From the NCBI GenBank assembly GCA_023957385.1, contig JAMLGZ010000002.1, positions 372,001 through 436,000 of the forward strand: a stretch of 64,000 nt of DNA, read 5' to 3'. The position numbers were made by a program, and so were the translations under genes. Source of the stretch: Brumimicrobium sp. (GTDB lineage: Bacteria; Bacteroidota; Bacteroidia; Flavobacteriales_D; Crocinitomicaceae). Position 1 is the first letter of the stretch. Each line of letters starts with the position of its first letter. The notes below the pieces were generated by a model that made no database searches, was not told where the DNA came from, and saw only the letters and a list, made by a program, of their open reading frames with translations. Shown piece after piece: positions 27,486-37,913 of this stretch.

Positions 27486-28011
27486 CAGCAATTTTTTTTG
27501 TATCTCTTCGGATAATGACTTTCTGAATAAATAGATTACTCGGACAAGTCATAATTTCTCCATTCTCAGTTTCTATATATATAAAGAAGATTCCAATATC
27601 ATGAACGATGCCTTTTATAGGGTAATCTTTATCAAACATCTCTATAGTATCTCCAATTTTAGCTGGATGGTTGAAAAACACAATGATTGCAGCAGTAATG
27701 TTAGATATGATTGACCATTGGGCAAAAAAAGCAATGCCTAATACTGTAAGTAGAGACGTTAAGAAAAGTACGAGTTGTGATTGCTCGACTCCCCAAATTA
27801 GTAGAACTATGAAAATTAGGATGGATAATAAGATAAAATGAATTACTTTATTAATCACAGTTGCTCGTGTGTGAGGCTTATCTAATTTATTTGCTGCATT
27901 TACTGTAGCCTTACGTATGAGATATTTCAAAATAAAATACACCAGAAGAATAAAGGCAGTTTCAATAATGTGGACAGTATATAATCTGAAGTTTAAAAGC
28001 AAAAATGTCAT
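27457..28011 (-). CDS. small mechanosensitive ion channel (MscS-type) protein
   Basis: 184 residues, shorter than E. coli MscS. Three hydrophobic helices at about residues 10-30, 50-72 and 75-110, the last continuing into the pore-lining-like segment NITAAIIVFFNHPAKIGDTIEM. A beta-domain follows (DYPIKGIVHDIGIFFIYIETENGEIMTCPSN), ending with short beta strands; the large C-terminal cytoplasmic cage is missing. Probably releases solutes on osmotic downshock. Its last 29 bp overlap alaS in antisense. Confidence 0.8.
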   Translation of the reverse strand: MTFLLLNFRLYTVHIIETAFILLVYFILKYLIRKATVNAANKLDKPHTRATVINKVIHFILLSILIFIVLLIWGVEQSQLVLFLTSLLTVLGIAFFAQWSIISNITAAIIVFFNHPAKIGDTIEMFDKDYPIKGIVHDIGIFFIYIETENGEIMTCPSNLFIQKVIIRRDTKKIAVKDSSLPQQ

Positions 28012-28095
28012 TCCGTTAATTTCTTTGATTTATACAAAGTTAACTAATTATCGAAAGAATATGTGGAGGACGATTTAATAAAAGAATTTTTTTCT

Positions 28096-28125
28096 TTTGA
28101 TTTTTAAAATTAATTTATAGATTTG
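28096..28125 (+). promoter_or_regulatory. consensus promoter of the T9SS/collagen-like locus
   Basis: TTTG (28096-28099), an 18-bp spacer, TAGATTTG (28118-28125); both boxes fit the Bacteroidota consensus. The leader to the ATG at 28199 is about 70 nt, longer than for its neighbours. Confidence 0.75.
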
Positions 28126-28198
28126 TAGATGAAATTTTCAAAAATTGAGTTAAAAGCTCTATTTTTGGAGACGAATAAACACGAAAGATTTAACATTT

Positions 28199-29536
28199 AT
28201 GAAACTTAATAAGAAACTATTACATTCTGCATTAATTTTTATTCCATTTGGGTTATCTGCTCAAGTTATGCATTCTAATGGCATGATTATTCATGTAACT
28301 AATGGCGGGATTCTTCATTGTAATGGTGGAGTCTTATTGTCTAATACTGATTTTACAAATGATGGATTAGTGGATATTACAAAGAATTCTACACTTGCAC
28401 AACCAGGAACATTAGAATTTAATATGAATTCAAATGTAGCTGGTGATGGCACTTATCGTATTGAACAAGATTGGATAAATGATGCTAATTTTAGTTCAGG
28501 GAATAGTGAAGTAATTCTATATGGAAGTACAGAGCAATTTATCACCTCAAATACGGGAGTTGTTACAACTTTCAATGACTTAACATTAACAGGTATAGGA
28601 ACTTCTGATAATAGAAGGAAGACACTTTTAGATGTAGATTCTAAAACAGGAACAAATGGAGTGCTTAATTTAAATGATAGAGAATTATATACACAAGGAA
28701 ATATATTTACTGTAGAGAATTCAAGTCCAAATGCTGTTTTAAATTCACTAACTTATAATGAAGAAGGATTTGTAAGTAGTATAGATGCTGGAAATTTAAT
28801 TAGAAATATCAATCAGTCAGATGACTATATTTTTCCAGTAGGTTCTAGTGATGGAACTAGAAGATACAGGCCAGTAGTGATAGGAAGCTATTCAACGAAC
28901 CCACAAAGCTATGCAGTCCGCATGAATAATTTCACTCCTAGCCAAAATGGATATACTGTAGGGAATCATGAATCACATATTGATGACGTAAATAGCAAGT
29001 ATTATCATTCTATAGTGCAATTATCCGGAGTTAATGATGCGGATTTAAGTATTGCTTATGATGGGAATACTGAAAAAAAATGGGAAAGTATTGCACATTG
29101 GGGAGTTGCAAGTAATAAATGGGAAGAAACATACAATAATTCGATTTCTACTTTAGGAAATTATAAGTTAGTATCTAAAAGTAATTGGAACTTTCCTGTA
29201 AATGAGAATGAATATGCATTAATTACTAAATCTAAGACTGTTACTATTGTTGAGTCATTCTCTCCTAATGGAGATGGATCAAACGATTTCTTTCATATAG
29301 ATAATTTAGAGGAATATCCAAAAACTGAAATATGGATTTATACTCGTTGGGGTCTAGAAGTTTACCACAATGAGGATTATAAGAACGATTGGGATGGAAC
29401 TTCCCAAAATGCATTGAATATTGGGAGTGAGATACTACCCGAAGGAACTTATTATTATATTGTGAAAATGGGAGGAGATAAAGAACTCTCTAATTCAGGA
29501 AAAGAATATAAAGGATTTGTATATATTAAACGATAA
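28199..29536 (+). CDS. secreted protein with type B T9SS sorting domain (CHU_C/gliding-associated)
   Basis: 445 residues. Signal peptide (LLHSALIFIPFGLSAQ), then a right-handed beta-rich region from residue 22 with repeated NGG and ND motifs, and a conserved segment [15 protein letters not shown] at about 215. The C-terminus (about 355-445) is a type B sorting domain: SFSPNGDGSNDFF, IWIYTRWGLEVY, LPEGTYYYIVKMGG, and a final KGFVYIKR. It should be exported by T9SS, with a PorP/SprF partner encoded 11 bp downstream. A paralogue of about the same length lies at 36581. No enzymatic motif; structural/adhesive role inferred. Confidence 0.87.
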   Translation: MKLNKKLLHSALIFIPFGLSAQVMHSNGMIIHVTNGGILHCNGGVLLSNTDFTNDGLVDITKNSTLAQPGTLEFNMNSNVAGDGTYRIEQDWINDANFSSGNSEVILYGSTEQFITSNTGVVTTFNDLTLTGIGTSDNRRKTLLDVDSKTGTNGVLNLNDRELYTQGNIFTVENSSPNAVLNSLTYNEEGFVSSIDAGNLIRNINQSDDYIFPVGSSDGTRRYRPVVIGSYSTNPQSYAVRMNNFTPSQNGYTVGNHESHIDDVNSKYYHSIVQLSGVNDADLSIAYDGNTEKKWESIAHWGVASNKWEETYNNSISTLGNYKLVSKSNWNFPVNENEYALITKSKTVTIVESFSPNGDGSNDFFHIDNLEEYPKTEIWIYTRWGLEVYHNEDYKNDWDGTSQNALNIGSEILPEGTYYYIVKMGGDKELSNSGKEYKGFVYIKR

Positions 29537-29547
29537 AACCAACTCTT

Positions 29548-30492
29548 ATGAATAGATTATTTAGAAGAATAAGTCTAGCGACTGTAATTATTTCTTGCAT
29601 GACTAATGGCGTGTCTGCGCAGCAGGAACCTCAGTTTACCCAATATATGGATAATCTGATTTATTACAACCCTGGTTATGCTGGAAGTCATGACAGAATG
29701 AGTATTGCCGCTTTACACCGCCAACAATGGGCAGGATTTGCTGGAGCTCCTATGTCAACAACATTTGCACTTCATTCACCTTTGAGTTATGACAATATAG
29801 GCTTAGGGTTAAGCTTTGTAAATGATAGACTTGGACCTACAAATGACACTTGGATTAATGGGGACGTATCTTATTCGTTAAAATTTAAAAATCACAATGG
29901 TAGATTAGCTTTTGGTGTGAAAGCAGGGGTTAATATGCTAAATGGAGATTTAACAAACCTAGTGAAGGAAGATCAAGAAGATGCGACTTTAAATGTCCGA
30001 TATAAGAATGAAGTTAAGTTTAATGTTGGAGCTGGTATCTTTTATCATTCTGATCAGTTCTTTGTGGGCGTTGCTGTTCCTAGAATTCTTGAGAACATTA
30101 AGGATATCAAAGATGTTACTTCAGTGGCTAATGAGAAGTTCAGTTTACAACGTCACTATTATGCTATGATTGGTGGATATATCAATGCAGGAAGAATGCT
30201 TAAAATCCGACCAAATGCAATGGTGAAGATAACTGAAAATGCTCCTTTAGCTGTCGATGCAGGCTTGGCATTTATATTCTATGATAAATTCTGGTTGGGA
30301 TTAAATTATAGAGTACTAGAAAGTGCGGGACTTTATCTACAATATTCTTTTACTCCTCAGTTTAAAATGGGCTATGCATTTGAATTCTCAACAACTAAGA
30401 TGGGGACACATAGTGCAGGAACACATGAAATCATGTTAGCCTTTGATTTATTATTCAAAAATAAATCATTAGCAACACCAAGATACTTCTAA
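29548..30492 (+). CDS. PorP/SprF-family type IX secretion membrane protein
   Basis: 314 residues. Signal peptide ending SAQQ, then the PorP/SprF start QEPQFTQYMDNLIYYNPGYAGS and RQQWAGFAGAPMSTTFALH. The remainder reads as an outer-membrane beta barrel with alternating strands (GLGLSFVNDRLGP, LAFGVKAGVN, FNVGAGIFYH) and ends in a strand. In T9SS, SprF-like proteins are dedicated partners that anchor or export a specific type B cargo, which here is the gene just upstream. Confidence 0.92.
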   Translation: MNRLFRRISLATVIISCMTNGVSAQQEPQFTQYMDNLIYYNPGYAGSHDRMSIAALHRQQWAGFAGAPMSTTFALHSPLSYDNIGLGLSFVNDRLGPTNDTWINGDVSYSLKFKNHNGRLAFGVKAGVNMLNGDLTNLVKEDQEDATLNVRYKNEVKFNVGAGIFYHSDQFFVGVAVPRILENIKDIKDVTSVANEKFSLQRHYYAMIGGYINAGRMLKIRPNAMVKITENAPLAVDAGLAFIFYDKFWLGLNYRVLESAGLYLQYSFTPQFKMGYAFEFSTTKMGTHSAGTHEIMLAFDLLFKNKSLATPRYF

Positions 30493-30516
30493 CTAACACT
30501 CTAATTACTTAAGAAA

Positions 30517-32793
30517 ATGAAATTCGTTATGAAAAGAAATCAAAATATTATGAAAGGGCTGGCTTTTACATTTATTGCTACTTCACTTTCATTGACAGGA
30601 TATGCACAGCAATCTCGATTAAAGTATGCTGATAAAATGTATGCGAATGAAGGATATTATTATGCTAGTGAAGCTTATGAAGATGTATTAGCAAGAAAAA
30701 CAGATTCTGCAACCGTTGCAGTTAAACTTGCTGATAGCTATGATAAACTTGGAGATATAAATAAAGCCGCTGCTTGGTATCGCTATTTAAAGAGAAATAA
30801 TAATTTAAATAAAGAACAACTTTTACGTTTGGCCTTATTAGAGAGACAATTATCTAATTATGATGAATCCAAAAAGTTAATGGATACATATGTTCAAAAA
30901 TATGGACAAAATGATGTGGCTAGTAGTATTGTTTCTGCATCAACAAGTATTGCAGAACTTCAAAATAAGAAATGGTTTGATTTAAAGCCTAGATTATCTG
31001 TAAATACACCAGCTTCTGAGATGGGACTGTCTTATTTTGGAAAAGATAATGTATTAATTGCTAGCTCTAAAAGACAAGGAAAATCTTCTATGCAGGTACA
31101 TTCTTGGACAGGACAATATTATTATAGTGTTTTTAAAGCAACTATCGATGCTTCTGGAAATGTGGGCAAGAAGATGAAAGCTATCAAGAAAATTGATGAA
31201 AAATTTAATGATGGTCCAGTTTCGTTTAATGAAAAGAATAATGTAATCTACTTTAGTAGAAATGCAGAGTTCTATACTGTAAGCGGAAATAAAAAGTCTT
31301 CTATCCTAAAATTATACAAAGCTGATTATAAAGATGGTAAATTTAAGAATGTAAAAGAACTAGGGATAAATGGGGATGATTTTTCTTGTGCACACCCAAG
31401 TGTATCAAAAGATGGAAAACGTTTATATTTTGCCTCTAATCGTTCTGGTGGTATGGGAGGTATGGATATTTACTATGTAAATTTAGATAGTGAAGGAAAC
31501 ACTTCAGGTTCTCCTGTAAATTTAGGACCTAAAGTGAATACATCTGAGAATGACATGTTCCCTTATTTTAATAGTGAAGAAGGAATTCTTTTCTTTGCTT
31601 CTGAAGGGCATTTTGGATTAGGGGGCTTAGATGTATTTGTTTCTAGAATGGATAAAGCTGGTATGCCTAAAGATGTTGAAAATCTTGGTTCTCCTGTTAA
31701 TGGACCATACGATGATTTTTCTTTTGTAAATAATGCTACACAAACGAATGGATTTTTCTCTTCTAATCGCCCTGGTGGTTCAGGATCTGATGATATCTAT
31801 GCATTTAATCAATTGTACGTTATTAGAAATAGAGCTGTTGTAAACGGTTCTTTGACTGATTTAATTACAAATAATAAGATAGATAATGGGACTATTTACT
31901 TAGCAGATAAGAATGGTAATGTTGTAGATAGTGTTAAATCTAGCCCTGATGGTAAATTCAATATATCTTTAGCAGAAGGTATTAATGATGAATTTAAATT
32001 GATTGCTAAAAAAGATGGATATAATCAAGAGCTTGCATCTATTCCTTTTGATGAATCTAAAGGGGAATATGCTCAAGATTTAAAGTTAATGCCAATTCTT
32101 AACTACTATTTTGTGGGAACTATTAAAGATAAGGCTAATGGAGAAATAATTAAAGATGTGAAAGTTACGATAACTGATTTAGATAAAAATCAAGTATTTG
32201 AAACTGTACAAACTGCTTCTGCAGGTGATTTTAAAACAAAAGAATTACCTTATGGTTACAAAGATAAAACGTCTTATAGATTTAAGATAGAGAAGGACGG
32301 CTATGTAGCTAAAACAGTTGATATTTCCAGTATGCTTGATACGAAAGAAGAAATTGTTGTAAATGATCTATTAAATATTGATTTAACTAAAATTGAAGTT
32401 GGTAAAACTGACTTAAATGAGATTGTTGATATTAAACCTATCTTCTTTGATTTTAATAAAGCAGATATTCGTCCAGATGCTGCTATTGAGTTGAATAAGG
32501 TAGTTGCTATTATGAAAGATAATCCAAAGATGGTTATTGAATTAAGATCTTTTACTGATAACCGTGGATCTAAAGCGTATAATAAAACGTTATCTGATAA
32601 GCGTGCGAAATCTTCTGCAAAATATATTGTTTCTCAAGGAATTGGTGCTGATAGAATTGCAGGTAAAGGATATGGAGCTGATATTTTAGTTGTTTCTGAT
32701 GCTGAGATAGCAAAAGCTAAGACCGAAGAAGAGAAAGAAGCTTTACATCAAAAGAATAGACGCACAGAGTTTATTATCGTTAAAATGAAATAA
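30517..32793 (+). CDS. PorE-like OmpA-family protein (TPR, PD40 propeller, carboxypeptidase-regulatory, OmpA domains)
   Basis: 758 residues with a signal sequence. Domain order: TPR repeats about 35-150; WD40-like PD40 propeller blades about 165-430 ([58 protein letters not shown]); CarboxypepD_reg-like beta domains about 437-625; OmpA peptidoglycan-binding domain about 640-758 ([29 protein letters not shown]). This order is that of PorE, the T9SS periplasmic protein that ties the machine to peptidoglycan. Likely periplasmic side of the outer membrane, working with the SprF neighbour. Met5 is an alternative start. Confidence 0.88.
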   Translation: MKFVMKRNQNIMKGLAFTFIATSLSLTGYAQQSRLKYADKMYANEGYYYASEAYEDVLARKTDSATVAVKLADSYDKLGDINKAAAWYRYLKRNNNLNKEQLLRLALLERQLSNYDESKKLMDTYVQKYGQNDVASSIVSASTSIAELQNKKWFDLKPRLSVNTPASEMGLSYFGKDNVLIASSKRQGKSSMQVHSWTGQYYYSVFKATIDASGNVGKKMKAIKKIDEKFNDGPVSFNEKNNVIYFSRNAEFYTVSGNKKSSILKLYKADYKDGKFKNVKELGINGDDFSCAHPSVSKDGKRLYFASNRSGGMGGMDIYYVNLDSEGNTSGSPVNLGPKVNTSENDMFPYFNSEEGILFFASEGHFGLGGLDVFVSRMDKAGMPKDVENLGSPVNGPYDDFSFVNNATQTNGFFSSNRPGGSGSDDIYAFNQLYVIRNRAVVNGSLTDLITNNKIDNGTIYLADKNGNVVDSVKSSPDGKFNISLAEGINDEFKLIAKKDGYNQELASIPFDESKGEYAQDLKLMPILNYYFVGTIKDKANGEIIKDVKVTITDLDKNQVFETVQTASAGDFKTKELPYGYKDKTSYRFKIEKDGYVAKTVDISSMLDTKEEIVVNDLLNIDLTKIEVGKTDLNEIVDIKPIFFDFNKADIRPDAAIELNKVVAIMKDNPKMVIELRSFTDNRGSKAYNKTLSDKRAKSSAKYIVSQGIGADRIAGKGYGADILVVSDAEIAKAKTEEEKEALHQKNRRTEFIIVKMK

Positions 32794-32801
32794 GCATTAA
32801 A

Positions 32802-34928
32802 ATGAAAAGAATAACTTTATTACTTACTTTACTAGTAACTTCAATAGGTTTATATGCACAAGATAATGTGGGTATAGGAACGAATACACCTGATGCTTCT
32901 GCTGTCTTGGAATTAAAGGCAAATGATAAGGGGGTTTTAGTGCCACGTTTAACAACTGCTCAAAGAACAGCTATCTCTAATCCAGCCGAAGGTTTGCTAG
33001 TATATGATATAGATTTTGAATGTTTCTATTATTATAAATTAAATTCTGGTTGGAATGATATGTGTACTGGCATCGCTGGCCCTGCTGGTCCACAAGGTCC
33101 TGCCGGCCCTGCTGGTCCACAAGGTCCTGCGGGAGTAAATGGAAATGATGGTGTGAATGGAGCTCAAGGTCCTGCTGGTAATAATGGTATAGATGGTTCT
33201 GATGGAGTTGACGGGAAAAATTCTCTTGCTGTAACAACACCAGAGATAGCCGGAGTTAATTGCCCTGCAGGAGGATTTAAATTGGAGATTGGAATTGATT
33301 TAAATGGAAATGGAACCTTAGAACCGACAGAAATTACTTCTACTCAATATATCTGTAATGGAAATGGAGGAACAGGTTCTGTTGGTCCACAAGGTCCGCA
33401 AGGTCCTGCCGGTCCACAAGGTCCTGCCGGTCCACAAGGTCCTGCCGGTGCTGATGGGAATGATGGTGCTACTGGTCCACAAGGTCCTGCCGGTCCACAA
33501 GGTCCTGCCGGAAATAATGGAGCTCCTGGTGCTCAAGGTGCTACTGGTCCACAAGGCCCTGCTGGCCCTATCGGTCCACAAGGTCCTGCCGGCGCTGATG
33601 GGAATGATGGTGCTACTGGTCCGCAAGGTCCAACTGGCCCACAAGGTCCAACTGGCCCGCAAGGTCCACAAGGTCCAACTGGTCCACAAGGTCCCTCTTG
33701 GGATATCACTTCTACTAATTTCAATGCTGACGGATCTTATCAAATTATAACTGATAAACCTTCTACAATATCCTCTACAAATAAAGCTTGGTTATTAAGT
33801 GGAAATAACCCAGTTGCTGCTACTGATTTCCTTGGATCAGTTAATAATGCAGATGTTAAGTTCAGAACAAATAATATAGAAAGAATGAAAATTCAAGGAA
33901 ATGGACAAGTTGTGGTTAATAACACAGGAGCGCCATTTGCTGGTGATGTTTTTTCTGCTTATGCAGCTGGAGCAGATTATGCAATTAATGGATATACTAC
34001 AGGTACGAAGGCAGGAGTTTACGGGCAAGCTCAAAATGCTTCAGCAATTGGTGTTTTAGGTATTAACACACTAGGAGTTGGAGTCCAAGGTCAATCTACT
34101 GATGATCGAGGAGTAATAGGATTATCAACTAATTCCTATGCTGTTCATGGTCAATCTACTAATTCTTTGGGTGTCTTCGGCTCTTCTCAAGGAGATGTTG
34201 GAATTTGGGGACAAACAAAAGTGGCTACAGAGACAGGTGTAGTTGGTTTAGGGAATAATCTTGCAGCAGCCACTGTTCTAATTAAAGGCTCTGGTGGTGC
34301 TTTTACTGGTAGCACTATTGGAGTGTTTGGAAATGCAAACCCTGTATCTCTTTCGACGGGAACAATTTCGGCGGGAGGATATTTTACGGATAGTGTATCG
34401 GCCTCCGTTAAAACAGGAACTTATATTGGAGGGTATAATGGTTTGACTGAATTTAAAGTATTAGGAACTGGTAGTATAAGTACAATCGTAGAAGACATGA
34501 ATGAAAAACAGGTTGTAATGTATTCCCCTGAAGCCCCTGAAATCTTGTTTGAAGATTATGGTGAAGGAAATCTTGTAAATGGTTTTGCTCATATTGAGTT
34601 AGATCCTATCTTCGCAAAGAATGTTACTATTAATGAAAAACACCCTTTACGTGTGTTAGTCCAATTAGAAGGAGATTGTAACGGTGTATTTGTTACAAAT
34701 AAGACACCAACGGGGTTTGATGTGAAAGAACTTCAAGGAGGAAATTCTACAGTTAAATTCACCTATAAAGTGGTTGCAAATAGAATTGATAGAATAGTTA
34801 ACGGAGAAGTTGTTTCTAAAAATGCAGACATTCGATTTGCTCCTTTTGTTGGATTCCAATCTACAAAAGAGAAAATAGTGGATGATAAATCAATAGAAGG
34901 AGTAGCTAAACCCATTCGAGATAAATAA
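32802..34928 (+). CDS. large collagen-like surface protein with split Gly-X-Y region
   Basis: 708 residues. Signal peptide to Gln20, then the N-terminal module shared by the three collagen-like proteins of the locus ([19 protein letters not shown]...[10 protein letters not shown]...GLLVYD...CFYYYKL). Gly-X-Y repeats cover about residues 91-140 and 195-299, mostly GPA, GPQ, GPT and NDG. Between them is a 55-residue insert ([21 protein letters not shown], like DUF7151). From 300 on come beta-rich repeats ([30 protein letters not shown]) and a C-terminal module. No T9SS sorting domain at the C-terminus. Starts 8 bp after the OmpA-family gene: same operon. Confidence 0.82.
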   Translation: MKRITLLLTLLVTSIGLYAQDNVGIGTNTPDASAVLELKANDKGVLVPRLTTAQRTAISNPAEGLLVYDIDFECFYYYKLNSGWNDMCTGIAGPAGPQGPAGPAGPQGPAGVNGNDGVNGAQGPAGNNGIDGSDGVDGKNSLAVTTPEIAGVNCPAGGFKLEIGIDLNGNGTLEPTEITSTQYICNGNGGTGSVGPQGPQGPAGPQGPAGPQGPAGADGNDGATGPQGPAGPQGPAGNNGAPGAQGATGPQGPAGPIGPQGPAGADGNDGATGPQGPTGPQGPTGPQGPQGPTGPQGPSWDITSTNFNADGSYQIITDKPSTISSTNKAWLLSGNNPVAATDFLGSVNNADVKFRTNNIERMKIQGNGQVVVNNTGAPFAGDVFSAYAAGADYAINGYTTGTKAGVYGQAQNASAIGVLGINTLGVGVQGQSTDDRGVIGLSTNSYAVHGQSTNSLGVFGSSQGDVGIWGQTKVATETGVVGLGNNLAAATVLIKGSGGAFTGSTIGVFGNANPVSLSTGTISAGGYFTDSVSASVKTGTYIGGYNGLTEFKVLGTGSISTIVEDMNEKQVVMYSPEAPEILFEDYGEGNLVNGFAHIELDPIFAKNVTINEKHPLRVLVQLEGDCNGVFVTNKTPTGFDVKELQGGNSTVKFTYKVVANRIDRIVNGEVVSKNADIRFAPFVGFQSTKEKIVDDKSIEGVAKPIRDK
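33072..33221 (+). repeat. collagen-like Gly-X-Y repeat, segment 1
   Basis: Codes residues about 91-140, Gly at every third residue with no break. The DNA is a tandem array of 9-bp units built on GGTCCWSMN, many as 18-bp GPA-GPQ pairs. Confidence 0.85.
33384..33698 (+). repeat. collagen-like Gly-X-Y repeat, segment 2
   Basis: About 35 uninterrupted Gly-X-Y triplets (residues 195-299), many identical at DNA level to triplets in the two downstream collagen-like genes. Confidence 0.9.
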
Positions 34929-34968
34929 AATTTGTTGATTTATTTTATCTCCTTTTTATTATATATTT

Positions 34969-34999
34969 TTTGATAATTTGAATAAAAATAGTATTTTTA
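34969..34999 (+). promoter_or_regulatory. promoter of the second collagen-like gene
   Basis: TTTG (34969-34972), a 19-bp spacer, TATTTTTA (34992-34999; 7 of 8 to consensus), 62 bp before the ATG at 35062. Confidence 0.5.
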
Positions 35000-35061
35000 C
35001 ATACGAAAAGTTTATTTCCAAGATAATTGGTTATAAAGTATGATAAACAAATATTACTACT

Positions 35062-36204
35062 ATGAGAACAATTCATGTTTTTATTTCTTTAATTCTTTTA
35101 TGTTGTGCTTCAAATGTGTTAGCACAAGACAATGTTGGGATAGGAACCAACACACCGGATGCATCTGCAGTTCTAGAGGTACAGTCTAAAGATAAGGGAA
35201 TGTTAGTTCCTAGATTAACGACTGCGCAAAGAATAGCCATCTCTAATCCGGCTGAAGGTTTACTAGTATATGATATAGATTTTGAATGTTTTTATTACTA
35301 TAAATTAAACTCTGGATGGAATGATATGTGTACTGGTATTTCAGGTCCCGCTGGTCCCGCTGGTCCCGCTGGTCCACAAGGTCCAGCTGGAAATAATGGC
35401 GCTACTGGTGCTCAAGGTCCTGCCGGTCCCGCTGGTCCCGCTGGTCCTGCTGGTCCCGCTGGTAATGATGGAGCAGCTGGTCCACAAGGTCCTGCTGGTC
35501 CTGCTGGTAATGATGGAGCAGCTGGTCCACAAGGCCCTGCTGGTCCTATCGGTCCTATCGGCCCACAAGGTCCTGCTGGAAATAATGGTGCTACTGGTGC
35601 TCAAGGTCCCGCTGGTCCACAAGGTCCTGCTGGTCCTGCTGGTCCACAAGGTCCACAAGGCCCACAAGGTCCAACTGGAGCTACTGGTGCAACCGGAGCT
35701 ACAGGTGCAGCTGGTGCAGCTGGTGCAACAGGTCCACAAGGTCCTACAGGCCCCGCTGGTCCACAAGGCCCTGCTGGTACAGCTAAATTCTATACAGTTA
35801 AGGGGACAACTGATGCTTCTGTAACATCATCTGTATGGACACCAATGCCTCAGATGACGATTACACTTACTCCTACTAAAAATGTAATTTATGCTACATT
35901 CTCTGCAAGTGGAACTACATCTGGAACTCAAGAAGTTAATTTAGCAGGGTATAGAATTTTTAATCAGACATCTGGGGCTCAGATAGCTGCTTCAAGTATG
36001 AATCTAGGACATTTTGGAAATTGGTATGTTTTAAATGGAGGGGCGACAAGCATTGCTCCTACTGCTATCAATGTTACGCCAGGTGTTCCAGTAACAATTC
36101 GTGTAGATTGGAGAATGGTTTCACCAGGAGGAGGACAGCAGATAAATAACATTCCTGTCTCTGATCCTGATTTTCAGCATAGAATATTAACCATTTTTGA
36201 ATAA
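35062..36204 (+). CDS. collagen-like protein with C1q/BclA-like beta head
   Basis: 380 residues. Signal peptide to about Gln22; shared N-terminal module 23-92; uninterrupted Gly-X-Y region 95-240 (about 48 triplets); then a 140-residue beta-sandwich ending HRILTIFE, reminiscent of C1q/BclA trimeric heads. Probably a trimeric surface fibre. It has its own promoter 62 bp upstream, so it may be expressed separately from the preceding genes. No type A or B sorting domain, so the export route is unclear; the signal peptide only takes it to the periplasm. Confidence 0.82.
   Translation: MRTIHVFISLILLCCASNVLAQDNVGIGTNTPDASAVLEVQSKDKGMLVPRLTTAQRIAISNPAEGLLVYDIDFECFYYYKLNSGWNDMCTGISGPAGPAGPAGPQGPAGNNGATGAQGPAGPAGPAGPAGPAGNDGAAGPQGPAGPAGNDGAAGPQGPAGPIGPIGPQGPAGNNGATGAQGPAGPQGPAGPAGPQGPQGPQGPTGATGATGATGAAGAAGATGPQGPTGPAGPQGPAGTAKFYTVKGTTDASVTSSVWTPMPQMTITLTPTKNVIYATFSASGTTSGTQEVNLAGYRIFNQTSGAQIAASSMNLGHFGNWYVLNGGATSIAPTAINVTPGVPVTIRVDWRMVSPGGGQQINNIPVSDPDFQHRILTIFE
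35344..35781 (+). repeat. collagen-like Gly-X-Y repeat
   Basis: About 48 perfect Gly-X-Y triplets (residues 95-240), including GAA and GAT runs. Confidence 0.9.
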
Positions 36205-36210
36205 AAAGAA

Positions 36211-36489
36211 ATGAAAAATTATTCTTTATTTTTGATAGCATTCTTTTCTATTAGTTATTCTTTTGGACAAGAAAATACTGAAAATCAAATCCAAGTAGAA
36301 CAAACTATTACTAAGTCTCAACAAGAGCATAAATTGATCTTAGATGAAAATGGAAAACCAATTGAATTTCCTAAAAATATGGTTATTATAAGATTATCAG
36401 ACAGAGAGATTAATAGTGATTCTACTCAAGTTTTCGGCGAAAAGTTTGAGATTCTTAAAATAGAGAAGAAGGAGGAAGAAAAGAAATAG
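36211..36489 (+). CDS. small exported protein of the collagen-like locus
   Basis: 92 residues. Signal peptide ISYSFGQ, then a Glu/Gln/Asn-rich stretch and a C-terminal basic/acidic end (EKKEEEKK). It starts 6 bp after the collagen-like stop, so clearly in the same transcript. No known domain. Same position and style as the protein at 38928. Function unknown. Confidence 0.7.
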   Translation: MKNYSLFLIAFFSISYSFGQENTENQIQVEQTITKSQQEHKLILDENGKPIEFPKNMVIIRLSDREINSDSTQVFGEKFEILKIEKKEEEKK

Positions 36490-36580
36490 ATATTTCTTTC
36501 ATCTCGGTGCAACTATTTTTTTATTGTTTACGTTTTATTTATGTCTAGTGATATATTATAAATAAAATACACTATTTATT

Positions 36581-37897
36581 ATGAATCGATTTTGTTTAAT
36601 ATCTTATATAGGAATTTTATCTCTATTTTCTTCTACACTTCTCTCGCAAGTTATTTATTCAGATGGTGCTACCATTTCTATTAAAACAGATGGTATAGTA
36701 TATTCAAATGGTGGCGTGACTCTTAACAATACTTCAGATTTAATTAATGATGGTCTGTTAATAGCAACCAAAAGTTCAGTAGTTGCACATCCTGGAGATT
36801 TTGAGATTTTATCTAATTCTACAGTTTCTGGAGAGGGAACATATAGAATCGAACAAAATTGGATAAATGATGCACAGTTTATAGCTCAAAATAGTACAGT
36901 TGAATTATTTGGTAATACCGAGCAGTTTATAACTTCAACTAATGGAACAACTACTCAATTCAATAATCTTACACTAAGTGGGAATGGAATTAATTCTGAT
37001 AGAAAAAAAACATTACAAAATGTAAATTCATCGGTTAGTTCAAGTGGTATATTAAATTTAACAGATAGGGAGCTCAATACGGATATAAATACTTTTACAG
37101 TAGAAAATATTAATCTTTCAGCAATTCAATTTAGCAATGACTATTTAAATGAAGGATTCGTAAGTAGTAGAGTGGGTGGTTTTTTAGTTCGAAAAATGGC
37201 GGTAACAGGTGATTATATCTTCCCTGTAGGATCCAGTGATGGCACAAGAAGATATCGAGCTGTAATTATTGATTCAAAAACAAGTAGTGCACAATCTTAT
37301 GCTGTTCGAATGAATAATTTTATATCTGATAATGAAGGGTACCCTGTCGTACAGCATGAGGCTGAGATAGATGAGGTGAATTCGGCATATTATCATTCTA
37401 TTCGCAGGTTGGAAGGAAGTACAGATGCAAACTTAATCATATATTATGATCCATCAACTGATAAAGATTGGGAAAGTATCGCTCATTGGAGTTCTTCGCA
37501 GCAAGAATGGAGGAATATAAAGAATGCTATCCAACAAGATGAGTCTAATTATAGCTACATTGAAAAGAGTGGTTGGCATTTTCCGACTGATAATGATGAG
37601 TATGCGTTTATAACAACAGCTTATGAACTTATCATACCAAATGTTTTAACTCCTAATGGAGATGGTTTGAATGATGGATTCTACGTTACAACATATGGGC
37701 TTTCTGAATATAAAATTCAGATTATAAACCGTTGGGGAAATTTAGTATATGAATCTGAAGATCCAAATGGTGTGTGGGATGGTAAAACTCCTAGTAGTCA
37801 AGACTGTACAGAAGGTGTTTATTTCTACACATTAAATGCAAAGTTTAAAGATAAGGAGATTAAAGAACATGGATTTATCACTCTAATAAGAAAATAA
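36581..37897 (+). CDS. second secreted protein with type B T9SS sorting domain
   Basis: 438 residues, paralogue of the protein at 28199: conserved segments [39 protein letters not shown] and SYAVRMNNF align throughout. Signal peptide SSTLLSQ; C-terminal type B domain from about 350 ([41 protein letters not shown], ending HGFITLIRK). No PorP/SprF gene follows this copy; it may use the partner encoded at 29548. The next collagen-like gene starts 16 bp after its stop. Confidence 0.86.
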   Translation: MNRFCLISYIGILSLFSSTLLSQVIYSDGATISIKTDGIVYSNGGVTLNNTSDLINDGLLIATKSSVVAHPGDFEILSNSTVSGEGTYRIEQNWINDAQFIAQNSTVELFGNTEQFITSTNGTTTQFNNLTLSGNGINSDRKKTLQNVNSSVSSSGILNLTDRELNTDINTFTVENINLSAIQFSNDYLNEGFVSSRVGGFLVRKMAVTGDYIFPVGSSDGTRRYRAVIIDSKTSSAQSYAVRMNNFISDNEGYPVVQHEAEIDEVNSAYYHSIRRLEGSTDANLIIYYDPSTDKDWESIAHWSSSQQEWRNIKNAIQQDESNYSYIEKSGWHFPTDNDEYAFITTAYELIIPNVLTPNGDGLNDGFYVTTYGLSEYKIQIINRWGNLVYESEDPNGVWDGKTPSSQDCTEGVYFYTLNAKFKDKEIKEHGFITLIRK

Positions 37898-37913
37898 TAA
37901 ATATACAGAAAAT

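Noticed and set aside
33318..33750. Long open frames on both strands inside the first collagen-like gene
   Set aside because: Stop-free alternative frames are a by-product of the GGTCCW repeat; translations are low-complexity and lack starts, signals and homology. The same holds for 35321-35824, 35341-35766, 38176-38520 and 38181-38492.
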